From positions 1 through 42,658 of the forward strand of contig JAJXYR010000214.1 in the NCBI GenBank assembly GCA_021780475.1: a stretch of DNA of 42,658 nt, written 5' to 3'. Shown here piece by piece: positions 19,575-29,060 of the stretch; the stretch's first letter is position 1; each line of letters begins with the position of its first letter. The position numbers and the translations under genes are program-made. Origin of the DNA: Pseudomonadota bacterium. GTDB lineage: Bacteria > Pseudomonadota > Gammaproteobacteria > Steroidobacterales > Steroidobacteraceae. The notes below the pieces were generated by a model, which saw only the letters and a list, made by a program, of their open reading frames with translations, was not told the DNA's origin and did no database searches.

Positions 19575-22084
19575 CAATCCTCCCGCACGGCGCGCAGCGC
19601 GTCGCCGCCGACCGCCGCGCGGCCGCTCCACGCGGCGGTGACGGCGGCCGCGATCACGAGTATCGCGCCGAGCAGGCACAGACGCGCAAGCGGCACCGCG
19701 AGGTCGATGCTCCAGTCGAAGGACTGCCGATTGACGACGAACACCAGCACCAGGCTCAGTCCGAAACCGACGATCAAGCCATAGACCGCCCCCAGTGAAC
19801 TCAAGATGATCCCTTCCTCGGCGAGCATCGCAATGACCTGGCCGCGGCGCATGCCGATGTGGCGCAGCATCCCGAATTCGGCGCGCCGGGCGATCGCGGT
19901 GGAGCTCATCGCGAACGCAACGCCGGCGAGGCCGATCAGCACCGCGATCGCTTCGAGCGCGTACGTGATCGTGAACGCGCGGTCGAAGATCGCGAGGGAC
20001 CTCGCGCGCACCGTCGTCGAGGTGGTTATTTGTACCGCCTCCGGCGCGCCGAGGCGCGCGCGCAGGGCCTGGCCCACCCGATCCGCATCCGCATGGGGCG
20101 CGAGCCACAGCGAGGCCTCGGTCGCGGCGTTGTCGCCGGTGGCGGCGGCATATGCGGCGCGGCCGATCACGATCGCACCGGTGCTGCGCGCGTAGTCCCG
20201 CCACACGCCGGCGACGGTGAACGTTCGCCACCGCCCGCCGAGCGGCAGCCTCAGGCGCGCTCCGGGGGTGACGCCGTACCGGTCGACCATCGCCTCCGAG
20301 ACCCAGGCCGGCGGCGGATCGGGAGGCGCGCGCACCGCGCTCTGCCGCAGGATCGGCAGCACGCGTGCCGCGGTGGCGCGGGAAATGTCGCGCGCGATCA
20401 GCGTGACCGGGGCTTGCCGTCCGTCGAGCGCGAGGTGCAGCGTGCGACGGAATTCGATTCTCGCGATGCCGGGCGTCGCGGCGAGGCGCCGCTGTTCGTC
20501 GGCGTTCCAGAACGCGGTGTCGGCGTTCGGCGGCACCCGCATCTCGATATCGGCCGGCAGCAGCTTGCCGAGCCAGTGCGCGAACGACTGCCGGAAGGAG
20601 TGCACCATGATCGCCATGGCGACCATCAGGCTGAAACTCACGATGATCGAGGCGAGGCTCAAGGTGGCGGCGCCGACGTTGTCGCGCAGCTGAGCGATTG
20701 CATTATCCAGCGTCACCCGGCCGGTGCGCGGCGCGGCCCGCAGCAAGGCGACGGTGACCGTCGGAACGAGAGATACGGCCGCAAACAAGAGTGCGGCGAT
20801 GGAGGCATAGCCGAACAGGGGCAGGTGGGCGACCGGTGGCAGCCACGCGAGCGCGATTCCTAGCGCCCCGAGTGCGCAACCGAGACGCCAGCCGGTGCGC
20901 ACCGTGGCCGCTGGATCACCCGCGCCGCCCTTCAAGGCCTGCGCCGGCGGCAGTTGGGCGGCGGCCTTGGCGGGAGCCCACGCGCCCGCCGCGGAGACCA
21001 GCACGCCGATCCCAAAGAATCCGGCGAGCGCCCACGGCTGCCAGGCGAGCGTCGCGCCGAAAACGCGCAGCTGCCCGTTGCCGAGATCGCCGGCGAGCAC
21101 GCGCAGCATCGCGGTCGCGAGCACGGCGCCGCCGACGATGCCGATCAGCGCGCCGAGCGCGCCGAGGAACGCCCCCTCGGCGGCGAGCGCCCGCCGCAAT
21201 TCGCCGCGGGTGACGCCGAGCGCGCGCAGCAGCGCGAGCGATCCGCGGCGCCGCAGCACCGACGCCGACTGGGTGGAAAACACCAGGAACGCGCCGGTCC
21301 ACAGCGCGATCAGTGCGAGCATGTTGAGATTGACGCGATAGGCGCGCGTGACAGTCGCCGCACGGCCGATCTCGGTGCCCGGCGCCACCGGGAACACGCC
21401 GGCCGGCAGGCGTCCGACCAGCGCGGCGCGAAACGCCGCTGCGTCGGCGCCGTCCACCAAGCGTAGATCGACGCGGTTCAAGCGGCCGACCCGGTCGAAC
21501 ACCCATTGCGCGGACGCGATGTCCATCAAGCCCAGCGGTTGCGAATACGCGGTCTTCGGCATCACCCCCACCACCCGCAGGCGCGTCGGCCGGTCGCCGA
21601 CGACGACCGTCAGGGGGTCGCCCGCCTTCAGGTCCAGTGCGGTCGCGGCGGCGGCGCTCAGCACGATGCCATCGGCTTGGAACAGATCCCGGGTCGCGCC
21701 GCCAAGACCTTCGATCAGCGCGTGTTGCAACTCACCGGCGCGAAACGGATCGATGCCGCGCACCGGCAACGGTTCCGTGCGCCCCGCGATCGCAGCGTCG
21801 ACCTCGACGACGGGACTCGCCACGGCGACGGCGGGGTCGCGGGCGAGCCGTGCGAACAACCCTTCCGGGAAGCCGCCGGCCGGGCCGCGCACGATGACGT
21901 CGGCGTCGCCGACGAGCCGTCGCGTCGCCCCGGTGAACTGCGCGAGGGCGGCGCCGTTGACCAGAAAGATCGCGCTCGCGAGCGCGACCCCGAGCGCTAT
22001 GGAGAGGACGTTGAGCGCGAGCCGTCCCGGTTGCTCGCGCAGTTGCGCGCGCAGCAGCAGGCGCCAGACGCGCCACGCGCCCAT
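19571..22084 (-). CDS. FtsX-family ABC transporter permease
   Basis: An 837-residue inner-membrane permease of the long FtsX/MacB-like type. There is a membrane helix near residues 25-45 (ALNVLSIALGVALASAIFLVNG) followed by a periplasmic domain. Several central helices come next, then a second periplasmic domain. The C-terminal block of helices carries the FtsX signature around RRAEFGMLRHIGMRRGQV. Such two-lobed permeases act in lipoprotein or lipid extraction or in mechanotransmission rather than bulk import. The ATG at 22084 is preferred to an in-frame upstream ATG at 22120 because it begins one base after the ATPase stop and gives MGAWRVWRLLLRAQL, a normal N-terminus. It is coupled to the attH-like gene. 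Confidence 0.88.
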   Translation of the reverse strand: MGAWRVWRLLLRAQLREQPGRLALNVLSIALGVALASAIFLVNGAALAQFTGATRRLVGDADVIVRGPAGGFPEGLFARLARDPAVAVASPVVEVDAAIAGRTEPLPVRGIDPFRAGELQHALIEGLGGATRDLFQADGIVLSAAAATALDLKAGDPLTVVVGDRPTRLRVVGVMPKTAYSQPLGLMDIASAQWVFDRVGRLNRVDLRLVDGADAAAFRAALVGRLPAGVFPVAPGTEIGRAATVTRAYRVNLNMLALIALWTGAFLVFSTQSASVLRRRGSLALLRALGVTRGELRRALAAEGAFLGALGALIGIVGGAVLATAMLRVLAGDLGNGQLRVFGATLAWQPWALAGFFGIGVLVSAAGAWAPAKAAAQLPPAQALKGGAGDPAATVRTGWRLGCALGALGIALAWLPPVAHLPLFGYASIAALLFAAVSLVPTVTVALLRAAPRTGRVTLDNAIAQLRDNVGAATLSLASIIVSFSLMVAMAIMVHSFRQSFAHWLGKLLPADIEMRVPPNADTAFWNADEQRRLAATPGIARIEFRRTLHLALDGRQAPVTLIARDISRATAARVLPILRQSAVRAPPDPPPAWVSEAMVDRYGVTPGARLRLPLGGRWRTFTVAGVWRDYARSTGAIVIGRAAYAAATGDNAATEASLWLAPHADADRVGQALRARLGAPEAVQITTSTTVRARSLAIFDRAFTITYALEAIAVLIGLAGVAFAMSSTAIARRAEFGMLRHIGMRRGQVIAMLAEEGIILSSLGAVYGLIVGFGLSLVLVFVVNRQSFDWSIDLAVPLARLCLLGAILVIAAAVTAAWSGRAAVGGDALRAVREDW

Positions 22085-22085
22085 C

Positions 22086-22790
22086 TCAGCGACGCTCCTC
22101 GGCCGCGAGGCCGCGCGCATCGAGCGTGAGGATGCGGTCGGCGGTTTCCGCGGCCGCGCGCGAATGCGTGATCAGAATGCCCGCGCCCGCATGCGCTTTG
22201 ACCTGTGCGCGCAACACCTGCAGCGTCTGAGCCGCGCTGCGCGGGTCGAGATTGCCCGTTGGCTCGTCCGCGAGCAGCACGCGCGGAGAATGCACGAGCG
22301 CGCGGGCGATCGCGATGCGCTGAATCTCGCCGCCCGACAGCTGCCGCGGCAGGCGCGCGGCGAGAGCCGCGAGCCCGAGCGCGTCGAGCATCCGCGTGGT
22401 TCGCGCATTACGCTCGACGGCCGGAACGCCGAGCAACTCGAGCGGCAGTGAGACGTTCTGGGCGGCGCTCAGATAAGGCAGCACGTGAAAGGCCTGAAAC
22501 ACGAAGCCGACGGCGCGGCGGCGCAGCCGCGTGATCGCATCGTCGTCCAGGGTGGATAAATCGACCCCGTCGAGGGTCACGCGGCCCGAGTCCGGAGAGT
22601 CCAGGCCGGCGAGCACGTTCAGCAGCGTCGACTTGCCGACGCCGGACTCTCCCATGACGGCCACGTACTCGCCCTCGACCAGTTCGAGGTCGATCCCGTC
22701 GAGCACCGCCGGCCGGTCGGCGGCGAAGCGCTTGCGCACCGACTCGAGGCGCAATACCACGGCACGGGTCGGTTGCGGCTCCTCAGCCAC
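22086..22790 (-). CDS. ABC transporter ATP-binding protein, MacB/LolD-like
   Basis: A 234-residue nucleotide-binding subunit. Walker A GESGVGKS is at 47-54, the Q-loop at Gln99, the signature LSGGE at 151-155 and Walker B LLADEP near 172-177, followed by the TGNLD motif and an H-loop histidine in ITHSRAAA. The LLADEPTGNLD and ESGVGKST forms are those of the LolD/MacB/FtsE group that pairs with FtsX-like permeases, matching its neighbour. The start is GTG 22790 with only a weak ribosome-binding site; a GTG ten codons further in is possible. It lies 15 bases after the aldehyde dehydrogenase stop. Confidence 0.92.
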   Translation of the reverse strand: MAEEPQPTRAVVLRLESVRKRFAADRPAVLDGIDLELVEGEYVAVMGESGVGKSTLLNVLAGLDSPDSGRVTLDGVDLSTLDDDAITRLRRRAVGFVFQAFHVLPYLSAAQNVSLPLELLGVPAVERNARTTRMLDALGLAALAARLPRQLSGGEIQRIAIARALVHSPRVLLADEPTGNLDPRSAAQTLQVLRAQVKAHAGAGILITHSRAAAETADRILTLDARGLAAEERR

Positions 22791-22805
22791 CGGCCGGCGC
22801 AGCCT

Positions 22806-24239
22806 TCAAGCCGCGTCGACTCCGATGACGGCCTTGACTTCGAGGAAGTCGCGCAAGCCGTGTTCGCCGTATTCGCGGCCGTTACCCGACATCTTGAATC
22901 CGCCGAACGGGGTCTTCCAGTCGCCCGAGGCGCCGTTGATCGCGACCTGGCCGGCGCGAATCCGCCCGCCGACACGGCGCGCACGCGCGTTGTCCTTGGA
23001 CCACACATAGGCGGACAGCCCGTAGGGCGTATCGTTCGCGATCTCGATGGCCTGCGCCTCGGTCTTGTACGGCAGGATGCACAGGACCGGCCCGAAGATC
23101 TCCTCGCGCGCGATGGTCATCTGATTGTTGACGTTCGAAAATATGGTCGGGCGGACGTAATAGCCGGTGGCGAGACCGGCCGGCCGGCCGGGGCCGCCGA
23201 CGATGACCTTCGCGCCTTCGGCGATGCCTTTTTCGATGTAACCCTGGATCCGCTCGAATTGAATCTTGGACACCACGGGACCGACGTTCGTCGCCGGCGA
23301 CGCAGGATCGCCGACGATCACGTCGGCGGCGATGCGCTGGGCGAGCGCCTCGACCTCGGCGAGCCGGCTCTCGGGCACCAGCATGCGGGTCGGCGCATTG
23401 CAGGATTGCCCGGTGTTCTGGAACACGTGCAGCACGCTGCGCTTGACCGCGCGTTCGAAGTCCGCATCATCGAGCAGCACGTTCGGCGACTTGCCGCCGA
23501 GTTCCTGCTGGACGCGCTTGATCGTGGCGGCGGCGCTCTTGGCGATCTCGGTGCCCGCGCGGGTCGATCCGGTGAAGGCCACCATGTCGATCCCCGGATG
23601 CGACGCGAGCGGCGCGCCCACGCGCAGGCCGTCGCCGTTGATCAGGTTGAACACGCCGGGCGGCACACCGGCCTCGTCCATGACCTTCGCCCACAGGATC
23701 GCGCTGAACGGCGAGAACTCGGAGGGTTTCAGCACCATGGTGCAGCCGGCCGCGAGCGCGGGCACCACTTTGGCCGCGACCTGGTTCATCGGCCAGTTCC
23801 ACGGCGTGATCAGCGCGCACACGCCGACCGGTTCCTGGACGATCCGGGTGGCCCCGCGAATTTCCTCGAACTTGAATGTCTTCATGACGTCGATCATGGC
23901 GGCGATATGGCCGACGCCGCACTGGGCCTGGGAACCCTTCGCGAGCGTGATCGGCGCGCCCATTTCGACCGACATGGCCTGCGCGATCTCCTCGTAGTGC
24001 GCGTTGTAGCGCTCGAGCATCCGCTCGAGCAGCGCGAGGCGCTCGGCGGGTTTCGTCTGGGAGAAGGAGTCGAAGGCGCGGCGCGCGGCGGCCACGGCAA
24101 GATCGACGTCCTTCGGACCGCCCATCGAAATCACGCCCGCGACCGTCTCGGTCGCCGGATTGATGACCTGGAATTCTTTCGGCTCGACCGGGTCGACCCA
24201 TCGTCCATCGATATAGAACTGGCGCGCATCGTAGGTCAT
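22806..24239 (-). CDS. Aldehyde dehydrogenase, NAD(P)-dependent
   Basis: A 477-residue cytosolic aldehyde dehydrogenase that oxidises an aldehyde to the acid. The catalytic nucleophile is Cys280 (GQSCNAPTR) and the general base Glu246 (QELGGKSPN), with the usual 34-residue spacing. The cofactor lysine lies in LKPSEFSPF and the Rossmann glycines in FTGSTRAG. The family contains many specificities and the substrate cannot be told. ATG 24239 is chosen (MTYDARQFYIDG) because GAGGA stands seven bases upstream; the ATG six bases earlier is too close to it. It is the first gene of a probable four-gene operon with the ABC exporter. Confidence 0.93.
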   Translation of the reverse strand: MTYDARQFYIDGRWVDPVEPKEFQVINPATETVAGVISMGGPKDVDLAVAAARRAFDSFSQTKPAERLALLERMLERYNAHYEEIAQAMSVEMGAPITLAKGSQAQCGVGHIAAMIDVMKTFKFEEIRGATRIVQEPVGVCALITPWNWPMNQVAAKVVPALAAGCTMVLKPSEFSPFSAILWAKVMDEAGVPPGVFNLINGDGLRVGAPLASHPGIDMVAFTGSTRAGTEIAKSAAATIKRVQQELGGKSPNVLLDDADFERAVKRSVLHVFQNTGQSCNAPTRMLVPESRLAEVEALAQRIAADVIVGDPASPATNVGPVVSKIQFERIQGYIEKGIAEGAKVIVGGPGRPAGLATGYYVRPTIFSNVNNQMTIAREEIFGPVLCILPYKTEAQAIEIANDTPYGLSAYVWSKDNARARRVGGRIRAGQVAINGASGDWKTPFGGFKMSGNGREYGEHGLRDFLEVKAVIGVDAA

Positions 24240-24395
24240 CGGCATATCCTCGAAAAGGCAAGGGAAGGTGATGGCGGCCATTGTACGCGAACGACGCTGT
24301 CGCCGCTCGCCGACGCCCTGCGGGGGTGCGCGCGCCGGGGATTGGATTTGCGTTTACACTGGCGCATCGAAGGCGTTTCGGGGAGAGCGAGAGAA

Positions 24396-27038
24396 ATGCG
24401 GCGCATCGGCTCATGGTTGATGGTCATTTCATTGCTGGCGGCGGCCGGGGCGGCCGGAGCCGCGGAATTCAATCCGGTGCGCGTGCCGCCGATCCAGATC
24501 GGCCCGGAGGCGGGGCGCATCATCGTCGGTTTCCGCGCGACCGCGGCCAATGCACTCACGACCACGATCAGTTCGCGCACGCAGGTGCAAAGCGTGCGTG
24601 TCGTTCAAGCCCGAACCGGGCCGCAGGACGTTGCGGCGCTCGCGCAGCGGACCGGGCTCGTGATGGCGAAGTCCCGCCAGCTCACGCCGAGCATGCACGT
24701 GCTTATCCTACAAAAGACTCTCTACGGCGCCGATGCGCTCGCGGCGCTCGCCCGGCTGCGCGCGGACCCGGCGGTGCGGTTCGCGAGCGTCGACCATCGG
24801 CGCTATGCGCTCGCGGCCCCGAACGATCCGCTGTTTCCGGCGACGTCGACCGCCAGCTGCACGCCGGCGCTCGGCTGCACTCCCGCGCAGTCCTATGACA
24901 ACGGCCAGTGGTACATGCGGGCGCCGCCGGCGGTGGCGACCACCGCGGACAACGACCTCGCGGCGACCGATGCGCTCGACGCCTGGGGCATCACGACGGG
25001 CAGTACCGGCGTGGTCATCGCCGATGTCGACACCGGCGTGCTGTTCGATCATCCGGATCTGGGACGCGCCGGCGCCGGCGGGCGCCTGCTGCCAGGCTAC
25101 GATTTCGTCGGTCAGGATTTCGATCCGGTCAATGGCACCGCGCTAGGCACCTATTTGATCGCCAACGATGGCGACGGCTGGGATCCTGACGCTTCGGACC
25201 CCGGCGACTGGGTCAGCGCCAGCGATTTCACGATCAAGGATTCCCAGGGCAACGATCTGTTCCCGGCGGCGCAATGCGGCCAGCCGGGTGCGACCGCCGG
25301 CACGTACTTGCCGACCGACAGTTCCTGGCACGGTACCCGCGTGTCGGGCGTGCTCGGCGCCTTGACCAACAACGCTGCCGGGATCGCCGGCATGACCTGG
25401 GGCCCCTGGTTGTTGCCGGTGCGGGCGCTCGGCAAGTGCGGCGGCTATGACTCGGACATCATCGCCGGCATCCAATGGGCGGCCGGATTGCCGGTCAGCG
25501 GCGTGCCGACGAATCCCTATCCCGCGACGATCATCAACCTGAGCCTGGGCGGTTCGGCCGCCACCGGCTGCAACAACTCGGCCACCAGCGCGAATACCTG
25601 CTGCCCGGCGAGCTATCAGAGCGCCTTGGCGAGCGTCACCGCGGCGGGCGCACTGATCGTCGCCTCCGCCGGCAACGGCGGCAATCCAGGCAGCACGGCG
25701 CCGGTCGATGCGCCGGCCAATTGCAGCGTCGTCGTGCCCGGCGTCATCGCGGTCGCCGGACTGCGCAACGTCGGCACCAAGGTCGGCTACAGCAGCTCCG
25801 GGCCCGAGGTCACGGTGTCCGCGCCCGCGGGCAACTGCGTGCAGAACTCGGGGGCCTGTCTGCGTTCGATCGACACGACCGCCAACGACGGGCTCACCGT
25901 CCCCGGCAACAATATTTACACCGACCAGAACAACCCGAATCTCGGCACGAGCTTCTCGGCGCCGATCGTCGCCGGCATTGCCGGGTTGATGCGCTCGGTG
26001 AACGCGAACCTGACGCCGGCTGAGCTCGCCGCCCGTATCGCGGCGAGCGCGACGCCGTTCCCGGCGAACACCGCGAATCTGCCGGTGTGTCCCGCCTCGG
26101 ATGCGGTCACCGGCGAATGCGCCTGTCCGCCCAGCGGTCAGTGCGGCACGGGGATGGTGAATGCGCTCGCCGCGGTCGACTCGGCGCTGCGGCCGATCGC
26201 CGCGGTCAGCCTGCCTGCCACCGTCGCGACCGGTCAGAACGCGAGCTTCGATGCGAGCGGCAGCGCAGCGTCCTGCGGACGTACGCTCGCCGCCTACCAG
26301 TGGACGGCGAGCGCCGGATTGCAGATCGTCTCGGGCGCGACCGCGGCTCAGGTCACGGTGATTCCCGGCGCGGCGGGCGGTACCTTGACGCTCACCGTCA
26401 CAGACTCGAGCGGCGCCACCGACACCGCGACGATCAACGTGCCGGCGAACGGCGCGCCGACCGCGCCCGGCGTGCCGAGCTCGGCCGGCACCGGTGCGAC
26501 CGCCTGCCCGGCGGCGATCGCGTTCACGCCGCAGCCGCCGACGGTGAGCGCGGCCTTCGCGCCCGCGAGCGTGGGGGTCAACGTCAATTCGATGTTGACG
26601 CTGACGTTCACGAACCCGAACGGCTACGATCTGATCCACTCGGCATTCAATTTCACGCTGCCCTCCAACCTGACGTTCGCGACGTCGCCGCAGGCGACGA
26701 TCAGTTGCGGCGGTGCCGCGATCGCGCCGAACTACACGTCGACGACCATCACCCTGAGCGCGGCGATCATTCCGGCGAAGGGCAGTTGCGCGATCGTGAT
26801 TCCGGTGGTGAGCGGCACCGGCGGTTCCTATGCCGTCTCGATCGCCGCCAACGCGCTGACGACGGTCCCGGCCGGCGGCAATGTCGCCGCGGCGCCGACG
26901 GCGACACTGACGGTGACAGCGCCGCACAGCGGCGGCGGCGCGATCGGCTGGCCGGAGCTGCTGGTCGGCGCGGCCTTGATCGCGGCCTCGGCGCGGCGGC
27001 GCGCGTCGCCGCGACCCGGCCCGCGCAGCCGCGCGTGA
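24396..27038 (+). CDS. Secreted S8 subtilisin-like protease with C-terminal sorting tail
   Basis: An 880-residue exported serine protease. Order: signal peptide (about 1-23), I9-like propeptide (about 40-140, IIVGFRATA to VRFASVDHRR), S8 catalytic domain with Asp212 (ADVDTGVLFDHPD), His312 (WHGTRVSGV), the oxyanion asparagine in VASAGNGG and Ser519 (GTSFSAP). Then come a PKD-like beta domain (about 600-690), a second beta domain (about 715-835) and a C-terminal tail GGG (846-848), Trp852, a hydrophobic helix and Arg867-869. That tail fits the GlyGly-CTERM tag processed by rhombosortase. Eleven further residues follow the arginines, more than usual. Pairs of cysteines in the catalytic domain suggest disulfides. 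Its stop overlaps the cupin gene. Confidence 0.92.
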   Translation: MRRIGSWLMVISLLAAAGAAGAAEFNPVRVPPIQIGPEAGRIIVGFRATAANALTTTISSRTQVQSVRVVQARTGPQDVAALAQRTGLVMAKSRQLTPSMHVLILQKTLYGADALAALARLRADPAVRFASVDHRRYALAAPNDPLFPATSTASCTPALGCTPAQSYDNGQWYMRAPPAVATTADNDLAATDALDAWGITTGSTGVVIADVDTGVLFDHPDLGRAGAGGRLLPGYDFVGQDFDPVNGTALGTYLIANDGDGWDPDASDPGDWVSASDFTIKDSQGNDLFPAAQCGQPGATAGTYLPTDSSWHGTRVSGVLGALTNNAAGIAGMTWGPWLLPVRALGKCGGYDSDIIAGIQWAAGLPVSGVPTNPYPATIINLSLGGSAATGCNNSATSANTCCPASYQSALASVTAAGALIVASAGNGGNPGSTAPVDAPANCSVVVPGVIAVAGLRNVGTKVGYSSSGPEVTVSAPAGNCVQNSGACLRSIDTTANDGLTVPGNNIYTDQNNPNLGTSFSAPIVAGIAGLMRSVNANLTPAELAARIAASATPFPANTANLPVCPASDAVTGECACPPSGQCGTGMVNALAAVDSALRPIAAVSLPATVATGQNASFDASGSAASCGRTLAAYQWTASAGLQIVSGATAAQVTVIPGAAGGTLTLTVTDSSGATDTATINVPANGAPTAPGVPSSAGTGATACPAAIAFTPQPPTVSAAFAPASVGVNVNSMLTLTFTNPNGYDLIHSAFNFTLPSNLTFATSPQATISCGGAAIAPNYTSTTITLSAAIIPAKGSCAIVIPVVSGTGGSYAVSIAANALTTVPAGGNVAAAPTATLTVTAPHSGGGAIGWPELLVGAALIAASARRRASPRPGPRSRA

Positions 27039-27430
27039 ATCCGGTGGACTCCTTGGTGCGCATCGACACGCTGCGCGTGCACGGCGATGCACGCGGCAGC
27101 CTGTACGAGCCCGTGGACGACCGCGCGCTCGCGGCGCAACGGAACGTGCATGTGGTGTTGACCCACCCGGCCGAGGTGCGCGGCAATCACTTTCATCGCC
27201 GCGCGGTCGAAACGACGTCGGTGATGGGTCCGTGCCGCGTGCGCCTGAAAGAGGGGGATGCGGTCCGCGATGTCGACGTCCCGGCCGGCGAGGCGTGGCG
27301 CTTCACGATACCGCCCGGCGTCGTGCACGCCTATCAGAACACCGGCGACGGGCTCCTGGTGCTGGTCTCGTTCAGTTCGATCCCGCACGATCCCGCGGCC
27401 GGGGATACGGTTCGCGAGGTGATCCTGTAG
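27035..27430 (+). CDS. Small cupin-domain protein, CapF C-terminal-like
   Basis: A protein of up to 131 residues with a single cupin barrel. RGNHFHRR (residues 47-54) provides the first metal-binding histidines, and PPGVVHAYQNTG is the second cupin motif. The ARGSLYEP opening and RGNHFH resemble the sugar-nucleotide cupins found as the C-terminal domain of CapF and in RmlC-like proteins; no sugar-biosynthesis genes lie nearby, so the activity is open. GTG 27035 overlaps the protease stop (GTGA), but it has a weak ribosome-binding site and GTG 27044 or 27056 are alternatives. The end lies 10 bases from the convergent CheA-like gene. Confidence 0.65.
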   Translation: MNPVDSLVRIDTLRVHGDARGSLYEPVDDRALAAQRNVHVVLTHPAEVRGNHFHRRAVETTSVMGPCRVRLKEGDAVRDVDVPAGEAWRFTIPPGVVHAYQNTGDGLLVLVSFSSIPHDPAAGDTVREVIL

Positions 27431-27440
27431 CGGCCGCGCC

Positions 27441-28964
27441 TCAGGCGCCGCCGCCGGCGTCTACGATCGGCGGCAGGGTGATCTTGAAGCGCGTATTGAA
27501 GCCCGGTTCGCTCGCCAGCGCGATCTTGCCGCCGGCCTCGTCGACGTAGCGGCGCGTGAGCGACAAGCCGGCCCCGTGTGGCGGGCCGCCCGCTTCCGGC
27601 GGCAGCGTCGTGAAGCCGGCCTTGAAAATCAACTTGATCACCTGGCGTTCCGGCAGCAGCGCGGCTTCCTCCGCGCTCAGCAGCCGCTTTTCGACGGCGG
27701 TGCGGCGCACGAGGTCCGGATCCACGCCGCATCCGTCGTCCTGAAAACGCAGCTCATAGCCGCCGGTGGCCGCCGCCCGGAAGGCAAGCTTCAAGGTCGC
27801 GGCGCCGGACTTGCCGGCCTTGGCGCGCAATTCCGGCGTCTCGATGCCGTGGATGATGGCGTTGCCGATCAGCTGGATGGCGACGTTCTTGACGGTAGCC
27901 TGGTAGGGGGCCGGCACGTCGCCCAGTCCCTCGCATTCCAACACGACGGACTTGCCGTGCAACTCGGCGATGTGGGCGCAGAGGCTGGCGAGCGTGCCGT
28001 CGAGGCTCGCGGCCGGCGCCGAAGCCGGCCGCGCCCGCGCCTCGCGCATGCGCTTGATGAATTTCGGCGCATCGATGATCTGCGTGCCGTTGTCGGTCAG
28101 CGGCGTGGCGCGTTGCGCTGGCGCCGCCGCGGCCGGTGCCGGTACGTTCTTCGTCAGCGATCGCAACAGCGCGAACTGCCCGTAGAGTTCGTCCATCTTC
28201 ACCGCGAGCGGCAGAAAGTCGCTGCCGCTCAAGGTCGCGCGGCTGCGCAGGCCATGCAGCGCGTCTTCGAACGCGCGCGCGCTGTGCTCGAGCGACGTGA
28301 GTTTCAGCGCCGCGCCTTCGCGGCGGATGCGGTCGACCTCCTCGAGCGTTTCCTCGAGCTTGTTGCGGAAGGCCGCCTGTTCGCGCGCGGGCTTCTTGAG
28401 AATGGCGTCGATGGCGCTCATCGCCCGGTCGGTCTTCTGCACGCTCGCGGCGAAACGCGCGCGTCCCATGCGCAACACGCTGCGCAGGATCTCCGACTGA
28501 ATCCGCACCTCGCGGCGCAGGTCCTCCAAATCGTGGGTCTGCTGCAGGGCGGCCGTTTCATCCTGCAACAGCAGCAGCCAGCGCGGCGGATCGCCCGCGT
28601 GCGCCAGGGTGCGGAACTCCAGACGGCAGCGCACCGTCTCGAGCGCGCCGTCCGTGCGCGGCAATCGCAGCTCCACGTGTTCGACGGCCGGGCCTTGCGC
28701 CGCCCGCATCAGCGCATCGAGTATCAGCGCCAGTGATTTGTCTCCCGCGAGCGGCTTGAACAAATCCTGCAGACGCGCACCGGCGCGGACCGGGGCGCGC
28801 AGCAGCGCGGCGGCGGCCGTCGACAGCGGCGGCGCGACCAGATTCGCATCGTCCAGCACGAGAAATGCCTGCGGCAACTCCGCCAGCACGAGTTCGTGGG
28901 CGGCCGGATCGGCCGAAAGGTTTTGCGGCGCATCAGCGAGGCGCCTTCCGACTGAGGTGGACAT
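27441..28964 (-). CDS. CheA-like PAS-Hpt-ATPase protein
   Basis: A 507-residue cytosolic protein. A PAS-like domain (about 25-140) is followed by a long helical region (about 145-275) in which His227 in LEHSARAFEDAL resembles an Hpt/P1 phospho-acceptor (H-x-x-[KR] pattern). An Ala/Pro linker (275-320) leads to a CheA-type ATPase domain (about 335-500). The N-box is QLIGNAIIHGIETPELRAK around Asn368, G1 is DDGCG at 409-413, and G2 is HGAGLSLTRRYVD. The N-box is of the CheA form rather than ordinary HisKA kinases. A CheW-like P5 domain and an evident P3 dimerisation domain are absent, so it is not a chemotaxis CheA. It lies 96 bases downstream of the Ser/Thr kinase on the same strand. Confidence 0.75.
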   Translation of the reverse strand: MSTSVGRRLADAPQNLSADPAAHELVLAELPQAFLVLDDANLVAPPLSTAAAALLRAPVRAGARLQDLFKPLAGDKSLALILDALMRAAQGPAVEHVELRLPRTDGALETVRCRLEFRTLAHAGDPPRWLLLLQDETAALQQTHDLEDLRREVRIQSEILRSVLRMGRARFAASVQKTDRAMSAIDAILKKPAREQAAFRNKLEETLEEVDRIRREGAALKLTSLEHSARAFEDALHGLRSRATLSGSDFLPLAVKMDELYGQFALLRSLTKNVPAPAAAAPAQRATPLTDNGTQIIDAPKFIKRMREARARPASAPAASLDGTLASLCAHIAELHGKSVVLECEGLGDVPAPYQATVKNVAIQLIGNAIIHGIETPELRAKAGKSGAATLKLAFRAAATGGYELRFQDDGCGVDPDLVRRTAVEKRLLSAEEAALLPERQVIKLIFKAGFTTLPPEAGGPPHGAGLSLTRRYVDEAGGKIALASEPGFNTRFKITLPPIVDAGGGA

Positions 28965-29060
28965 GGAACGGAGGGTGCCAAAACCCGCTCAATATCGGGC
29001 TGATCGGCGTCACAACCTGCGCGCGGCGCCGCCGGGGCGCGTGAAGCGCGTCACGCTATT

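Noticed and set aside
22773-24395. Upstream extension of the S8 protease frame
   Set aside because: The frame is open far upstream, but this stretch is antisense to the aldehyde dehydrogenase; the signal peptide begins at 24396.
27441-28964. Chemotaxis CheA
   Set aside because: The ATPase domain resembles CheA, but there is no CheW-like domain and no other chemotaxis gene near it.
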